In this document: in pieces, positions 35,550-44,567 of the stretch | Layout: each line of letters begins with the position of its first letter | Numbering within the stretch: position 1 is the stretch's first letter | Source of the DNA: Azospirillum sp. B510 | GTDB lineage: Bacteria; Pseudomonadota; Alphaproteobacteria; Azospirillales; Azospirillaceae | DNA length: 64,000 nt | NCBI RefSeq assembly: GCF_000010725.1 | Contig: NC_013857.1 | Span: 372,001 to 436,000, forward strand | Reading direction: 5' to 3' | The notes under the pieces: model-generated | Seen by the model: only the letters and a program-made list of their open reading frames with translations | Told to the model about the DNA's origin: nothing | The model's database searches: none | Translations under genes and position numbers: made by a program

Positions 35550-35584
35550 GGACGCCAGCGCGGCAGGCCGCCGCGCTGGCGTCC
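35550..35584. terminator. Hairpin terminator between dppDF-like and lrp genes
   Basis: A 15-bp perfect stem (35550-35564 with 35570-35584, arm GGACGCCAGCGCGGC) has a 5-base loop AGGCC. It lies between convergent genes 8 bases after the ATPase stop. There is no clear U-run, so it may act mainly as a Rho-assisted or protective hairpin. Confidence 0.65.
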
Positions 35585-35593
35585 ACCGGCGCG

Positions 35594-36070
35594 TCACATC
35601 GGGAAAAGCGTGGTCAGCGGCATGTGTGCCCGCACGATCGGCGATTTCAGCACGACATAGCTGAAATACTTGTCGATGCCGATGTCCATGTCGGTCAGTT
35701 TTTCCATGATCTCCTGATATTCGCCAATACCGGACGTGACGAATTTCAGCATGTAGTCGTAGCCGCCCGATACCAGATGGCATTCGAGCAACTGTTCGAT
35801 CTTCTTCACGGCGGCCAGGAAGCGGGCGAAATCGACCTGGCGGTGATTCTTCAGCGTCACCTCGGTGAAGACGGTCAGGGTCTGGCCCAGTTTGCTGACA
35901 TTGATCTGGGCGGTGTAACCTTCGATGTAGCCCTCGGCCTGGAGCTTCTTGACCCGCATCAGGCAGGGGCTGGGCGAGAGATTCACCAGCTCGGCCAACT
36001 CCACGTTGGTGATCCGGCCGTTCTTCTGGAGCTGATGCAGAATCTTGATGTCGATGCGGTCCAGCTTCAT
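35594..36070 (-). CDS. Lrp/AsnC family transcriptional regulator
   Basis: A 158-residue regulator. The winged helix-turn-helix at residues 5-55 reads IDIKILHQLQKNGRITNVELAELVNLSPSPCLMRVKKLQAEG, and the RAM ligand-binding domain follows with LVSGGYDYMLKFVTSGIGEYQEIMEKL. Members respond to amino acids and often control adjacent transport or oxidase genes. It is divergent from a DAO oxidase gene (246-base gap) and convergent with the importer operon; both are likely targets. Confidence 0.92.
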   Translation of the reverse strand: MKLDRIDIKILHQLQKNGRITNVELAELVNLSPSPCLMRVKKLQAEGYIEGYTAQINVSKLGQTLTVFTEVTLKNHRQVDFARFLAAVKKIEQLLECHLVSGGYDYMLKFVTSGIGEYQEIMEKLTDMDIGIDKYFSYVVLKSPIVRAHMPLTTLFPM

Positions 36071-36316
36071 AGGGAACCCATCCGGTTCGAGGGCAGGGGA
36101 ACGGAGAAGGGCAGCAGAAAATTCTGCCGGCCGGGCTCTGAAAGCTTAGCACGCGCACGCATGCTGTCCACGACCAACAAGCTTTTCTTCGACAGAACAA
36201 AGCATCGTCTTTCCAAGCATCGACAGTAGATAATGCCGCTGGATCGGCCAAAGAAGCGCCCGCCGATCCTCCCGCCGTGGCTAGACTGGATAACGCCGAA
36301 ACCGGAGACCCGCCCC
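36071..36316. promoter_or_regulatory. Divergent promoter region lrp / DAO oxidase
   Basis: A 246-base intergenic region with an AT-richer core (36150-36235). This is the natural site for Lrp binding upstream of both genes. It contains short purine/pyrimidine-rich patches (for example TTTTCTTCGACAGAAC) but no clean palindrome that I can name. Confidence 0.35.
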
Positions 36317-37654
36317 ATGCCCGCCCCTTTGCAAATCATCGCATCCACCCCGAGCCTGCCCGATCAGGCGGATGTCGTCGTGATCGGCGGCGGCATCGTC
36401 GGCGCCTGGACGGCCTATTACTTGGCCCAACGCGGTCTGTCGGTGGCCCTGGTGGAAAAGGGACAGGTCGGGGCGGAGCAATCCAGCCGCAACTGGGGCT
36501 GGTGCCGCCAGCAGAACCGCGACGCGCGCGAACTGCCGATGGCGACCAGGAGCCTGGATCTGTGGGACCGCTTCGCCGCCGAGAGCGGCGAGGATACCGG
36601 CTTTACCCGCTGCGGCCTGCTCTATCTCAGCAACGACGACCAGGAACTGGCGGGTTGGGCGCGCTGGCGCGATTTCGCCCGCACCGTCGGCGTCACCACC
36701 CACATGCTGTCCGGCGCCGAAGCCGCGGAGCGCGGGCGGGCGACCGGACGCTCCTGGAAGGGCGGCGTCTTCTCGCCGTCCGACGGCATCGCCGATCCGG
36801 CGCGCGCCGTCCCCGCCGTGGCGCGGGCCGTCATGAAACTGGGCGGCTCGGTGCATCAGGGCTGCGCCGCGCGCGGTCTGGAGACCAGTGGCGGGCGCGT
36901 CAGCGGCGTCGTCACCGAACACGGCACCATCCGCTCCAAGGTCGTGGTGATGGCCGGCGGGGCCTGGGCCTCCTCCTTCTGCCACCAGATCGGCGTGCGG
37001 CTTCCGCTCGCCTCGATCCGCTCCTCGATCCTGTCGGTCGGCCCCAATCCCAACGGTCTTTCGGCCGGCCTGCCCGACGCGCTGCACACCGCCGCGGTGT
37101 CGATCACCCGGCGCGGCGACGGTGGCCACACGCTGGCGATCAGCGGGCGCGGGCGCGTCGATCCGACCCTGCAACAGATCCGCTTCGCCCCGCAGTTCCT
37201 GCCGATGTTCGCCCGGCGCTGGCGCAGCCTGCTGCCCGGCGGGCCGGAGGGCGTACGCTCGGGCCATGAGACCTTGCGGCGCTGGCGGCTCGACCGTGCG
37301 ACGCCAATGGAGCGGATGCGGGTGCTCGACCCCACCCCCGACCATGGCACCATCCGGCTCACCCACGAACGGGCGGTGGCCCTGCTGCCCGGCCTGAAGG
37401 ACGCGCCGATCACCGCCGCCTGGGGCGGCTATATCGACAGCACCCCCGACGGCGTCCCCGCCATCGGCGAGGTCGGCAGCCTGCCCGGCCTGATCCTGGC
37501 CGCCGGCTTCAGCGGCCACGGCTTCGGCATCGGCCCCGGCGCCGGCCATCTGATCGCCGACCTGATCACCGGCCAAGCCCCGATCGTCGATCCCAAGCCC
37601 TATCATCCCGAGCGTTTCGCCGGCTTCTCCGCCGGCAAGGTCGCCGATTTCTGA
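36317..37654 (+). CDS. FAD-dependent oxidoreductase, DAO family (third paralogue)
   Basis: A 445-residue DAO-fold oxidase. The FAD motif ADVVVIGGGIVGAWTAYYLAQRG begins near residue 18, with EQSSRNWGWCRQQNRDARELPMA next to the flavin (the Cys is a possible covalent FAD site, an inference). The C-terminus shows AWGGYIDSTPDGVPAIG and AAGFSGHGFGIGPGAGHL. Close groups oxidise secondary or methylated amino acids. ATG 36317 gives the normal N-terminus. It is divergent from the lrp gene and convergent with a LysR regulator gene. Confidence 0.87.
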   Translation: MPAPLQIIASTPSLPDQADVVVIGGGIVGAWTAYYLAQRGLSVALVEKGQVGAEQSSRNWGWCRQQNRDARELPMATRSLDLWDRFAAESGEDTGFTRCGLLYLSNDDQELAGWARWRDFARTVGVTTHMLSGAEAAERGRATGRSWKGGVFSPSDGIADPARAVPAVARAVMKLGGSVHQGCAARGLETSGGRVSGVVTEHGTIRSKVVVMAGGAWASSFCHQIGVRLPLASIRSSILSVGPNPNGLSAGLPDALHTAAVSITRRGDGGHTLAISGRGRVDPTLQQIRFAPQFLPMFARRWRSLLPGGPEGVRSGHETLRRWRLDRATPMERMRVLDPTPDHGTIRLTHERAVALLPGLKDAPITAAWGGYIDSTPDGVPAIGEVGSLPGLILAAGFSGHGFGIGPGAGHLIADLITGQAPIVDPKPYHPERFAGFSAGKVADF

Positions 37655-37676
37655 GCGGTCGGACGCCCCCTCAAAC

Positions 37677-38597
37677 TCAAGCGCGTTCGGCGCCGCCCGG
37701 CCCCGGAGCAGGCGGCCCAAGGGTGCCGGCGGCCCGGCGCAGGCAGTCGCGCATCAGGGCGTGGCTGCCGGACAACGGCCGTTCCCTGCTGGTCAGGATG
37801 GCGATGGGCATGCGGATGGCGGGCCGGAAGGGCCGCTGGACCAGGCCGGAAAACTGGCTCCAGGGCAGCAGCCCATCGACGACCGCCACCCCGATCCCCT
37901 CGCGGACGAACGGAAGGGCGGTGATCGACAGGTCGATCTCCACCGCCGGGGCATAGACGCCCCCCTCCGCCTCGATCGCCCCGGCCAGCAACCGGCCGGG
38001 CAGCGTGTCGACCCGGTAGGAGATCAACGTTTCCTCCACCAGATCGGCAAAGCCGATGTCGGCCAGCGCCGCCAGCCGATGCCCCTCCGGCATCAGGCAA
38101 ACCAGCTCGACATGCCCGACGGTTTCGACATGCAGGTCGGGATGGGGCATGTCGTCCATCGCCACCCCCAGCAGCACGTCGCCGCTGCGCAGCATGTCGA
38201 GGATGCTCACCAGCGGGGCGACCAGCGACCGCACGACGATGTCGGGATGCGCCTCGCGGAAGGCGGTCAGCGCCTTGGGAACGATGGACATCGACGGTGG
38301 CGCCGAGGCGGCGAGCCGGACCAGGCCGGTACGGCCATGGCGCATGTCCAGCGTACGCCGGCGCAGGGCGCCCAATTCGGAAAAGATGCGCTCGGCCTCC
38401 GGATACAGCTCGTTGGCCTCCTGCGTCGGCACCAGCCGACCGCGCACCCGGTCGAACAGTTTGAACCCCAGTTGATCCTCGGCATGGAGCAGGATCTGGC
38501 TCAGGGCCGGCTGTGAAATATTCAGCATCGCCGCCGCCCCCGTCACCGTTCCGCAGCGCATCAACATGCAAAAGACTTCCAGTTGGCGGGCTTGCAT
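37677..38597 (-). CDS. LysR family transcriptional regulator
   Basis: A 306-residue LysR-type protein. Helix-turn-helix at residues 4-60 (LEVFCMLMRCGTVTGAAAMLNISQPALSQILLHAEDQLG), then the effector domain (GLVRLAASAPPSMSIVPKAL). The group resembles OccR/NocR-type regulators of opine and arginine catabolism, which would suit this region. It is divergent from bioM, with a 164-base gap, and convergent with the DAO gene. Its target could be either direction; the effector is unknown. Confidence 0.88.
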   Translation of the reverse strand: MQARQLEVFCMLMRCGTVTGAAAMLNISQPALSQILLHAEDQLGFKLFDRVRGRLVPTQEANELYPEAERIFSELGALRRRTLDMRHGRTGLVRLAASAPPSMSIVPKALTAFREAHPDIVVRSLVAPLVSILDMLRSGDVLLGVAMDDMPHPDLHVETVGHVELVCLMPEGHRLAALADIGFADLVEETLISYRVDTLPGRLLAGAIEAEGGVYAPAVEIDLSITALPFVREGIGVAVVDGLLPWSQFSGLVQRPFRPAIRMPIAILTSRERPLSGSHALMRDCLRRAAGTLGPPAPGPGGAERA

Positions 38598-38761
38598 TCA
38601 CGATCCTTGGAGTGGAGACGGAATCGGGCCACGACTATAAAAGCCGCCCCTGGGGCAGGTCGAGCGGCAAAGCGGTCACCACCCTCTGGCACCCCGCCGG
38701 CAAACCCGCTAATAACCTTTCGCACACGCAACAGAACCGCAATGAAGGCTCTGTCCCTCCG

Positions 38762-39436
38762 ATGATCGAGCTCCGCTCCGTCTCCCACGCCTATGGCGAT
38801 CGTCCCGTCCTGCATGACCTGTCGCTGCGGCTGGCGGAACGGCGCATCGCCATCCTTGGCGGCAACGGTTCGGGGAAGAGCACGCTGGCGCGGCTGCTGA
38901 ACGGGCTGATCCTGCCGACCGCCGGCACCGTCGCCGTCGATGGGCTCGACACCCGGACCGAAGGCCGCGCCGTGCGCCAGCGGGTCGGCTTCGTCTTCCA
39001 GAATCCCGACACCCAGATCGTCTATCCGACGGTGGAGGAGGATCTGGCCTTCGGACTGAAGGCGCGCAAACTGCCGAAGGACGAGATCGCCCGCCGCGTC
39101 GCCGGCGCGCTGGAGCGTTACGGCCTCGACCGCTACCGCCACCAGCCGGCCCACCAGATGAGCGGTGGCGAGAAACAGTTGCTCGCCATCGCCGGGGTTC
39201 TGGTGCTGGATCCCGCCTATGTGATCTTCGACGAGCCGACCACCCTGCTCGACCTGCGCAACCGCCGCAAGGTGATCGAGCTTTTGCGCGGACTGCCGCA
39301 GACGCTGATCGTCGTCACCCACGATCTCGACATGGTGATGGATTTCGACCGGGCGCTGGTGCTGGAGGATGGCCGTATCGTCACCGACGCCCCCCCGGCC
39401 GAGGCGGTGCCAGCCTATGTGCGGCGGCTCGGCTGA
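38762..39436 (+). CDS. bioM: Biotin ECF transporter ATPase BioM
   Basis: A 224-residue ECF-type A component. Walker A GGNGSGKST at residues ~36-44, the Q-loop FVFQNPDTQIVYPTVEEDLAFG typical of ECF ATPases, signature MSGGEKQ and Walker B YVIFDEPTTLLD. The overlap with the T-component gene (TGATG at 39434-39438) and the nearby bioY identify it as BioM rather than a cobalt or other ECF ATPase. It powers biotin import from the cytosolic face. No BioR-like TTAT-NN-ATAA site is obvious upstream. Confidence 0.9.
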   Translation: MIELRSVSHAYGDRPVLHDLSLRLAERRIAILGGNGSGKSTLARLLNGLILPTAGTVAVDGLDTRTEGRAVRQRVGFVFQNPDTQIVYPTVEEDLAFGLKARKLPKDEIARRVAGALERYGLDRYRHQPAHQMSGGEKQLLAIAGVLVLDPAYVIFDEPTTLLDLRNRRKVIELLRGLPQTLIVVTHDLDMVMDFDRALVLEDGRIVTDAPPAEAVPAYVRRLG

Positions 39437-40086
39437 TGCTTGGGCTCTACCTGCATCGGGACTCCGCCGTCCACCGCCTGCCAGCGTGGGCGAAGCTGGG
39501 CGGGCTGCTGCTGGTGACGGTGGCGGTGCTGGCATTGCCCGGCGCCTGGGGGGCGCTGGCCGCCGGCCTGATCGGCGCCGCGCTGCTCGCGGCGGGGCGG
39601 CTGCCGGTCCGCCGGGTGCTGGCGGAGCTGCGGGGACCGGTCGCCATGCTGACGTTTCTATTCGGTTTCCAGGCGCTGCTGGCCGGCGGCGGCTGGGAGG
39701 AAACCGCCATCGCCGTCGCCCGCTTCGCCGCGCTGATCCTGCTGGCGACGCTGGTCACGCTGACCACCCGCGTGATGGACATGGTCGACCTTTTCGAGCG
39801 GCTGTTCGGCCTGCTGCGCCCGCTCGGGGTCAATCCGGCCAAGATGGCGCTGATGCTGGCCCTGACCATCCGCTTCATCCCCCTGCTCGGCGAGCAGGTG
39901 CGCGAGGTGCGGATGGCCCAGCGCGCCCGCGGCGTCGAACGCGACATGGCCGCCCTGTTCGTTCCGCTGCTGGTCAAGATCCTCACCATCGCCGATGATC
40001 TGACCGCCGCATTGGAGGCGCGCGGCTACGACCCGGCCGAAACCGGAATTGAAGACGGCCAAACAAAGAACAGTCCCCAACGATAA
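39436..40086 (+). CDS. bioN: Biotin ECF transporter transmembrane component BioN
   Basis: A 216-residue inner-membrane EcfT-type protein. About five hydrophobic segments are followed by the cytosolic coupling helices that contain the two Ala-Arg-Gly signatures, seen here in MAQRARGVERD and ALEARGYDP. These contact the ATPase. The start overlaps the bioM stop, and bioY follows after 27 bases, so a complete tripartite BioMNY transporter is encoded. Confidence 0.92.
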   Translation: MLGLYLHRDSAVHRLPAWAKLGGLLLVTVAVLALPGAWGALAAGLIGAALLAAGRLPVRRVLAELRGPVAMLTFLFGFQALLAGGGWEETAIAVARFAALILLATLVTLTTRVMDMVDLFERLFGLLRPLGVNPAKMALMLALTIRFIPLLGEQVREVRMAQRARGVERDMAALFVPLLVKILTIADDLTAALEARGYDPAETGIEDGQTKNSPQR

Positions 40087-40113
40087 ACCCACCTTCCGAA
40101 GGAAACGCCCGCC

Positions 40114-40662
40114 ATGTTGTCCACCCGCGACCTCGTCCTCTGCGCCCTGTTCGCCGCCCTGCTGGGCGGGCTCGGCATGGCGCCGCCGATCCCGCTCGGC
40201 TTCCTGCCGGTGCCGATCACCGCGCAGACGCTGGGCGTCATGCTGGCCGGCGCCATCCTGGGCGCCAAGCGCGGCGGCATCGCCGCCCTGCTCTTCGTGC
40301 TGCTGGTCGCGGCCGGGCTGCCGCTTTTGGCCGGCGGGCGCGGTGGCATCGGCGTGCTGATGGGACCGACCGGCGGCTTCGTGCTGTCCTGGCCGGTCGG
40401 CGCCTTCGTCACCGGCTGGCTGGCCGAGCGCTTCGCCACCGGCGCCAACCCGTTCCGCCTGTTCCTGGTCAGCGCCGTCGGCGGCATCCTGGTGGTCTAT
40501 GCCGGCGGCATTCCCTGGCTGTCGTTGGTCGCCGGCCTGCCGGTGGAAAAGGCGGTCTTCGGGTCCCTGGCCTTCGTGCCGGGCGACCTGATCAAGGCCG
40601 GCATCGCCGCCGTCGCCGCCTCCGGCGTCCGCCGCGCCGGCATCCTGCCGATCCATGCCTGA
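40114..40662 (+). CDS. bioY: Biotin-binding S component BioY
   Basis: A 182-residue integral membrane protein with six hydrophobic segments. Family features are the N-terminal FAALLGGLGMAPPIPLGFLPVPITAQTLGVMLAGAILGAKRG and the GPTGGFVLSWPVGAF region that lines the biotin pocket. AAGGAAA precedes the start. It can bind biotin alone with high affinity and works with BioMN. Two acyl-CoA genes follow. Confidence 0.95.
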   Translation: MLSTRDLVLCALFAALLGGLGMAPPIPLGFLPVPITAQTLGVMLAGAILGAKRGGIAALLFVLLVAAGLPLLAGGRGGIGVLMGPTGGFVLSWPVGAFVTGWLAERFATGANPFRLFLVSAVGGILVVYAGGIPWLSLVAGLPVEKAVFGSLAFVPGDLIKAGIAAVAASGVRRAGILPIHA

Positions 40663-40692
40663 TCGGCCATTGATGACCGGCGACGACGACCG

Positions 40693-42165
40693 ATGACGAT
40701 GAGCGATGATATCGAGGGGATGGACAACCTCGCCCGCCCCTTCGCCCTGGCCGCCGCGCGGGCGCCCGGCCATCCGGCGCTGGTCTTCGGCGGGGAGAGC
40801 CTGTCCTATGCCGCCCTGCTGGACCGGGTCCAGCGGGCGGGCGCCGGCGTGGCCGCCCTGCGCCGCGACGGCCAGCCTCCCCGCGTGGCCTTGAGCCTGG
40901 GCAACCATCCCGACCTGCTGGTCCTGTTTCTCGGCATCGTCGCGGCCGGCGGCATCGTCGGGCTGCTCGACCCGAAATGGAGCGAAGCGCAGACCGCCGC
41001 CGCCCTCGACACCCTTCTCCCCGACCTGCATCTGAGGCTGGAGACCGCCGCCGGCTGGATCTCCGCCCAACCGGCGGGCTGGACCATCCCGGCGGTCGGT
41101 GCGAAGACGCCCTTCCTGGTCGGCTTCACTTCCGGCACCACCGGGCGGCCGAAGGCCTTCATCCGCAACCAGGGCTCCTGGCTGGCGACGCTGGCGGCGA
41201 GCCGGGTGGAGTTCGCCATCGGCCCCGACGACATCGTGCTGGTGCCGGGGCCGCTGGTCCATGGCCTCGGCCTCTATGGCGCGGTGGAGGGGTTGTCGGC
41301 CGGCGCCACGGTCCGGGTGCAGCCGAAATTCGACGCCGACGACGCGGCGGCGCAACTGGCCGGCTGCGGCGTCACCACGCTGGTGCTGGTGCCGACGATG
41401 CTGGTCGGCATCCTCGATGCCGCCGAACGCGCCGGCCGCCGCTTCCCCGCCCTGCGCCGGGTGGTCTGTTCCGGTGCCAAGCTGGCGCCGGCGGTGCATG
41501 ACCGGCTGGCGGCGCTGTGCCCCGACGCGGCGGTGCTGGAATATTACGGCGCGTCGGAGCTGAGCTTCGTCAGCCTGCGCTCCTCCCTCGAAGGCGCGCC
41601 CGCCGACAGCGTCGGCCGCCCCTTCCACGGGGTGGAGCTGAGCCTGCGCGACGACGACGGCGTCGCGGTGGAGCGCGGCCAACCCGGCACCGTCTGGGTG
41701 CGGAGCGGGATGCTGAGCGACGGCTATCTCGGCAGGACCGACGGCGCCGGCTATCGCGAGCGCGACGGCTGGGGCACGGTCGGCGATTATGGCTGGATCG
41801 ACGGCGGCGGCTGGTTGCGGCTGGTTGGCCGGGCCGGCGACATGGTCATCACCGGCGGCCTGAACGTCTATCCGGCGGAGGTCGAGGCGGCCTTGCGCGC
41901 CCACCCGGCGGTCGCGGAGGCGGTGGTGTTCGGCCTGCCCGACCCCTATTGGGGCGACGCGCTGTCCGCCGTGGTCTGGTGGCGCGGCACCGGCCGGGCG
42001 ACGCTGACCGACCTGCGCGGCTGGTGCCAGGAGCGGCTGGAGGCCTACAAGGCGCCGCGCCGCGTCTTCGCCGCGGCCGACATGCCACTGACCGGCAGCG
42101 GCAAGATCGCCCGCGCCGATGTCCGCGAGCGGGCCAGGGCCGGCGGGCTGGAGGTGGTGGAATGA
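40693..42165 (+). CDS. AMP-binding acyl-CoA ligase associated with bioY (YhfT-like)
   Basis: A 490-residue adenylate-forming ligase. Motifs: ATP loop FTSGTTGRPKAF, YGASELSFVSLR, GDYGWIDGGGWLRLVGRAGDMVITGGLNVYPAEVE (hinge) and the C-terminal Lys in GSGKIARADV. It activates a carboxylic acid to an acyl-CoA through an acyl-AMP. The gene order bioY then ligase then thiolase is the same as in the Bacillus subtilis yhfU-yhfT-yhfS group, which is under BirA control, so a role in biotin or pimelate metabolism is likely but unproven. It overlaps the thiolase gene by ATGA (42162-42165). Confidence 0.87.
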   Translation: MTMSDDIEGMDNLARPFALAAARAPGHPALVFGGESLSYAALLDRVQRAGAGVAALRRDGQPPRVALSLGNHPDLLVLFLGIVAAGGIVGLLDPKWSEAQTAAALDTLLPDLHLRLETAAGWISAQPAGWTIPAVGAKTPFLVGFTSGTTGRPKAFIRNQGSWLATLAASRVEFAIGPDDIVLVPGPLVHGLGLYGAVEGLSAGATVRVQPKFDADDAAAQLAGCGVTTLVLVPTMLVGILDAAERAGRRFPALRRVVCSGAKLAPAVHDRLAALCPDAAVLEYYGASELSFVSLRSSLEGAPADSVGRPFHGVELSLRDDDGVAVERGQPGTVWVRSGMLSDGYLGRTDGAGYRERDGWGTVGDYGWIDGGGWLRLVGRAGDMVITGGLNVYPAEVEAALRAHPAVAEAVVFGLPDPYWGDALSAVVWWRGTGRATLTDLRGWCQERLEAYKAPRRVFAAADMPLTGSGKIARADVRERARAGGLEVVE

Positions 42166-43331
42166 GCGGCCGCCCGATCATCGCCGCCGCCCGCCGCACC
42201 GCCGTCGGCCGCATCGGCGGCGCCCTGCGCGAGCTTGCCGTCGAGGATCTCGCCGCCCCGGTCATCCGCGCCGTGCTCGCCGATGCCGGCATCGAGCCGG
42301 CGGAGGTGGACGAGGTGCTGCTGGGCAACGCCGTCGGTCCCGGCGGCAACGTCGCGCGGCTGTCGGCGCTGGCCGCGGGACTGCCGGTGTCGGTGCCCGG
42401 CGTCACGGTCGACCGCCAATGCGGGTCGGGGCTGGAGGCGATCAACCTCGCCGCCCGGCTGGTGCAGTCCGGCGCCTGCGAGGTCGTGCTGGCCGGCGGG
42501 GTGGAGAGCACCAGCACCGCGCCCTGGCGGATCGTCAAGCCATCCAGCCTCTACCGCACGCCGGCCTTCTACGACCGCGCCCGCTTCGCCCCCGACGGGA
42601 TCGGCGACCCGTCGATGATCGAGGCGGCGGAGACCGTCGCCGCCGCCCATGGCATCGACCGCGCCCGCCAGGACCGCTACGCGCTGGACAGCCACCGCAA
42701 GGCGGTGGCCGCGCAAGCCTCCGGCCGGTTCGCCCGCGAGATCGTCCCCCTCGCCCTGCGCGACGGCCGCGTCGTCGAGCGCGACGAATGCCCGCGCCCC
42801 GACAGCGGCCTGGAGCGGCTGGCCGCGCTGCGTCCCATCCTGGGGCCGGACGGCACGGTCACCGCCGGCAACGCCTGCCCGGTCAATGACGGCGCCGCGC
42901 TGGTGGCGGTTATGTCGGAGCGGAAGTTCCGCGCGCTGGGCCTGACCCGTGGCCTCGCGGTGGTCGACAGCGCGGCGGCCGGCGTCGATCCCAGGCGTCT
43001 CGGCACCGGCCCGATCCCGGCTGTGGGCAGGCTGCTGGCCCGCAACCCCGGCCTGACCATCGCCGACATCGACCTCGTCGAGTTCAACGAGGCCTTCGCC
43101 GCCCAGGTGCTGGCCTGCCTCGACGCGCTCGGCATCGATCCGGCCCGCGTGTCGGTCGGCGGCGGCGCGCTGGCGCTCGGCCACCCCTATGGCGCGTCGG
43201 GGGCGATCCTGGTGACGCGCCTGTTCAGCGAACTGCTGTTCCCCGCCGCCGGCGCCGCGCCGCGCCGGGGGCTCGCCACGCTCGGCATCGGCGGCGGGCT
43301 GGGACTCGCCACACTTCTGGAGCCTGTTTGA
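42162..43331 (+). CDS. Thiolase-family protein associated with bioY (YhfS-like), second catalytic Cys replaced
   Basis: A 389-residue thiolase. The nucleophile Cys is in VDRQCGSGLEAI near residue 86, FNEAFAAQ and the His motif GGALALGHPYGASGA are present. The usual C-terminal motif CIGGGMG reads GIGGGLG here, so the second Cys, normally the catalytic acid/base, is a glycine. That could block the ordinary Claisen condensation or thiolysis, or direct the enzyme to another acyl transfer. Start overlaps the ligase stop. It is followed without a gap by an MFS gene. Confidence 0.87.
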   Translation: MSGRPIIAAARRTAVGRIGGALRELAVEDLAAPVIRAVLADAGIEPAEVDEVLLGNAVGPGGNVARLSALAAGLPVSVPGVTVDRQCGSGLEAINLAARLVQSGACEVVLAGGVESTSTAPWRIVKPSSLYRTPAFYDRARFAPDGIGDPSMIEAAETVAAAHGIDRARQDRYALDSHRKAVAAQASGRFAREIVPLALRDGRVVERDECPRPDSGLERLAALRPILGPDGTVTAGNACPVNDGAALVAVMSERKFRALGLTRGLAVVDSAAAGVDPRRLGTGPIPAVGRLLARNPGLTIADIDLVEFNEAFAAQVLACLDALGIDPARVSVGGGALALGHPYGASGAILVTRLFSELLFPAAGAAPRRGLATLGIGGGLGLATLLEPV

Positions 43332-44567
43332 ATGACCAGCGCCCACACGGCCGGGGATGGTTTCCGGTCGGCCTTCCGTCACCGCGCCTTCGCCCTGTTC
43401 TGGAGCGCGCGGGTCTGTTCGATGCTGGCGATCCAGATGCAGGTGGTGGCGGTCGGCTGGCAGGTCTACGCCATGACCGGCGATCCGCTCGACCTCGGGC
43501 TGGTCGGGCTGTTCCAGTTCCTGCCCACCCTGGCGCTGGTGCTGGTCGCCGGCCACGTGGTGGACAACAACGACCGCAGGACCGTGCTGTTCGGCGCCCT
43601 GTCGATCGAGGCGGTCGCGGTCGCCGCCCTGTTCCTGATGACCATGGCGGGGGCGCTGTCGCCCCAGGCCATCTTCGCCGTGGTGGCGTTGATCGGCCTC
43701 GCCAAATCCTTCGAGGGGCCGGCGAACCAGGCGATCCTGTCGGCCACCGTTCCGGTCGAGGATCTGCCGAACGCCGTCGCCTGGCAGTCGTCGGGCGTCC
43801 AGGTGGCGCAGATCTCCGGCCCGGCGCTGGGCGGGCTGCTCTACATCGCCGGCCCGGCGGCGGTCTATGGCGTCAGCGCGGCGATGCTGGCGCTGTCGGT
43901 CCTGCTGATCGCCGCCTGCCGGCCCCGCCCGGTGACGATGACCAGGCGCGCCATGAGCCTGTCCAGCATGCTGGCCGGCGCCGCCTTCATCCGCCGCCGG
44001 CCGGAGATTCTGGGGGCGATCTCGCTCGACCTGTTCGCGGTGCTGCTGGGCGGGGCGACGGCGCTGCTGCCGATCTACGCCCGCGACGTGCTGCATGTCG
44101 GGCCCTGGGGCCTCGGCCTGCTGCGCTCCGCCCCGGCGCTGGGGTCGCTCGCCATGGCGATGGTGATCACCCGCTGGGGAGTCAAACGCCATGCCGGGCG
44201 GCGGATGCTGGTCGCGGTCGCCGGCTTCGGTGTCGCCACCATCGCCTTCGGCCTGTCGGCCGATCCGGTGCTGTCCTTCATCGCCCTGCTGGCGGTCGGT
44301 GCCACCGACCAGATCAGCATGTTCGTCCGCCAGACGCTGATCCAGCTCTCCACCCCCGACGAGATGCGCGGCCGGGTCGGAGCCGTCACCTCGCTGTTCA
44401 TCGGCGCGTCCAACCAGTTGGGCGAGTTCGAGTCCGGCGGTCTCGCCGCCCTGATCGGCGCCGTTCCGGCGGTGGTGCTGGGCGGCGTCGGCGCCGTCGG
44501 CCTCGCCGGCCTGTGGGCGGTGCTGTTTCCGGCCCTGCGGCGGGTGGACCGTCTGCTGGGGCGATGA
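43332..44567 (+). CDS. MFS transporter, EntS-like
   Basis: A 411-residue inner-membrane transporter with 12 hydrophobic segments. RALFWSARVCSMLAIQMQ-like sequence (ALFWSARVCSMLAIQMQVVA) at the N-terminus and MRGRVGAVTSLFIGASNQLGEFESG in the C-terminal half are typical of the EntS/MFS_3 group of siderophore or drug exporters. Its ATG follows the thiolase stop directly (TGAATG), so it is the last gene of the bio operon. What it exports is unknown; a biotin-related or acyl compound is a contextual guess. Confidence 0.87.
   Translation: MTSAHTAGDGFRSAFRHRAFALFWSARVCSMLAIQMQVVAVGWQVYAMTGDPLDLGLVGLFQFLPTLALVLVAGHVVDNNDRRTVLFGALSIEAVAVAALFLMTMAGALSPQAIFAVVALIGLAKSFEGPANQAILSATVPVEDLPNAVAWQSSGVQVAQISGPALGGLLYIAGPAAVYGVSAAMLALSVLLIAACRPRPVTMTRRAMSLSSMLAGAAFIRRRPEILGAISLDLFAVLLGGATALLPIYARDVLHVGPWGLGLLRSAPALGSLAMAMVITRWGVKRHAGRRMLVAVAGFGVATIAFGLSADPVLSFIALLAVGATDQISMFVRQTLIQLSTPDEMRGRVGAVTSLFIGASNQLGEFESGGLAALIGAVPAVVLGGVGAVGLAGLWAVLFPALRRVDRLLGR

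Noticed and set aside
38598..38761. BioR operator upstream of bioM
   Set aside because: No TTAT-NN-ATAA-type site is visible; the AT-rich patches (ACTATAA, CTAATAA) do not form the palindrome.
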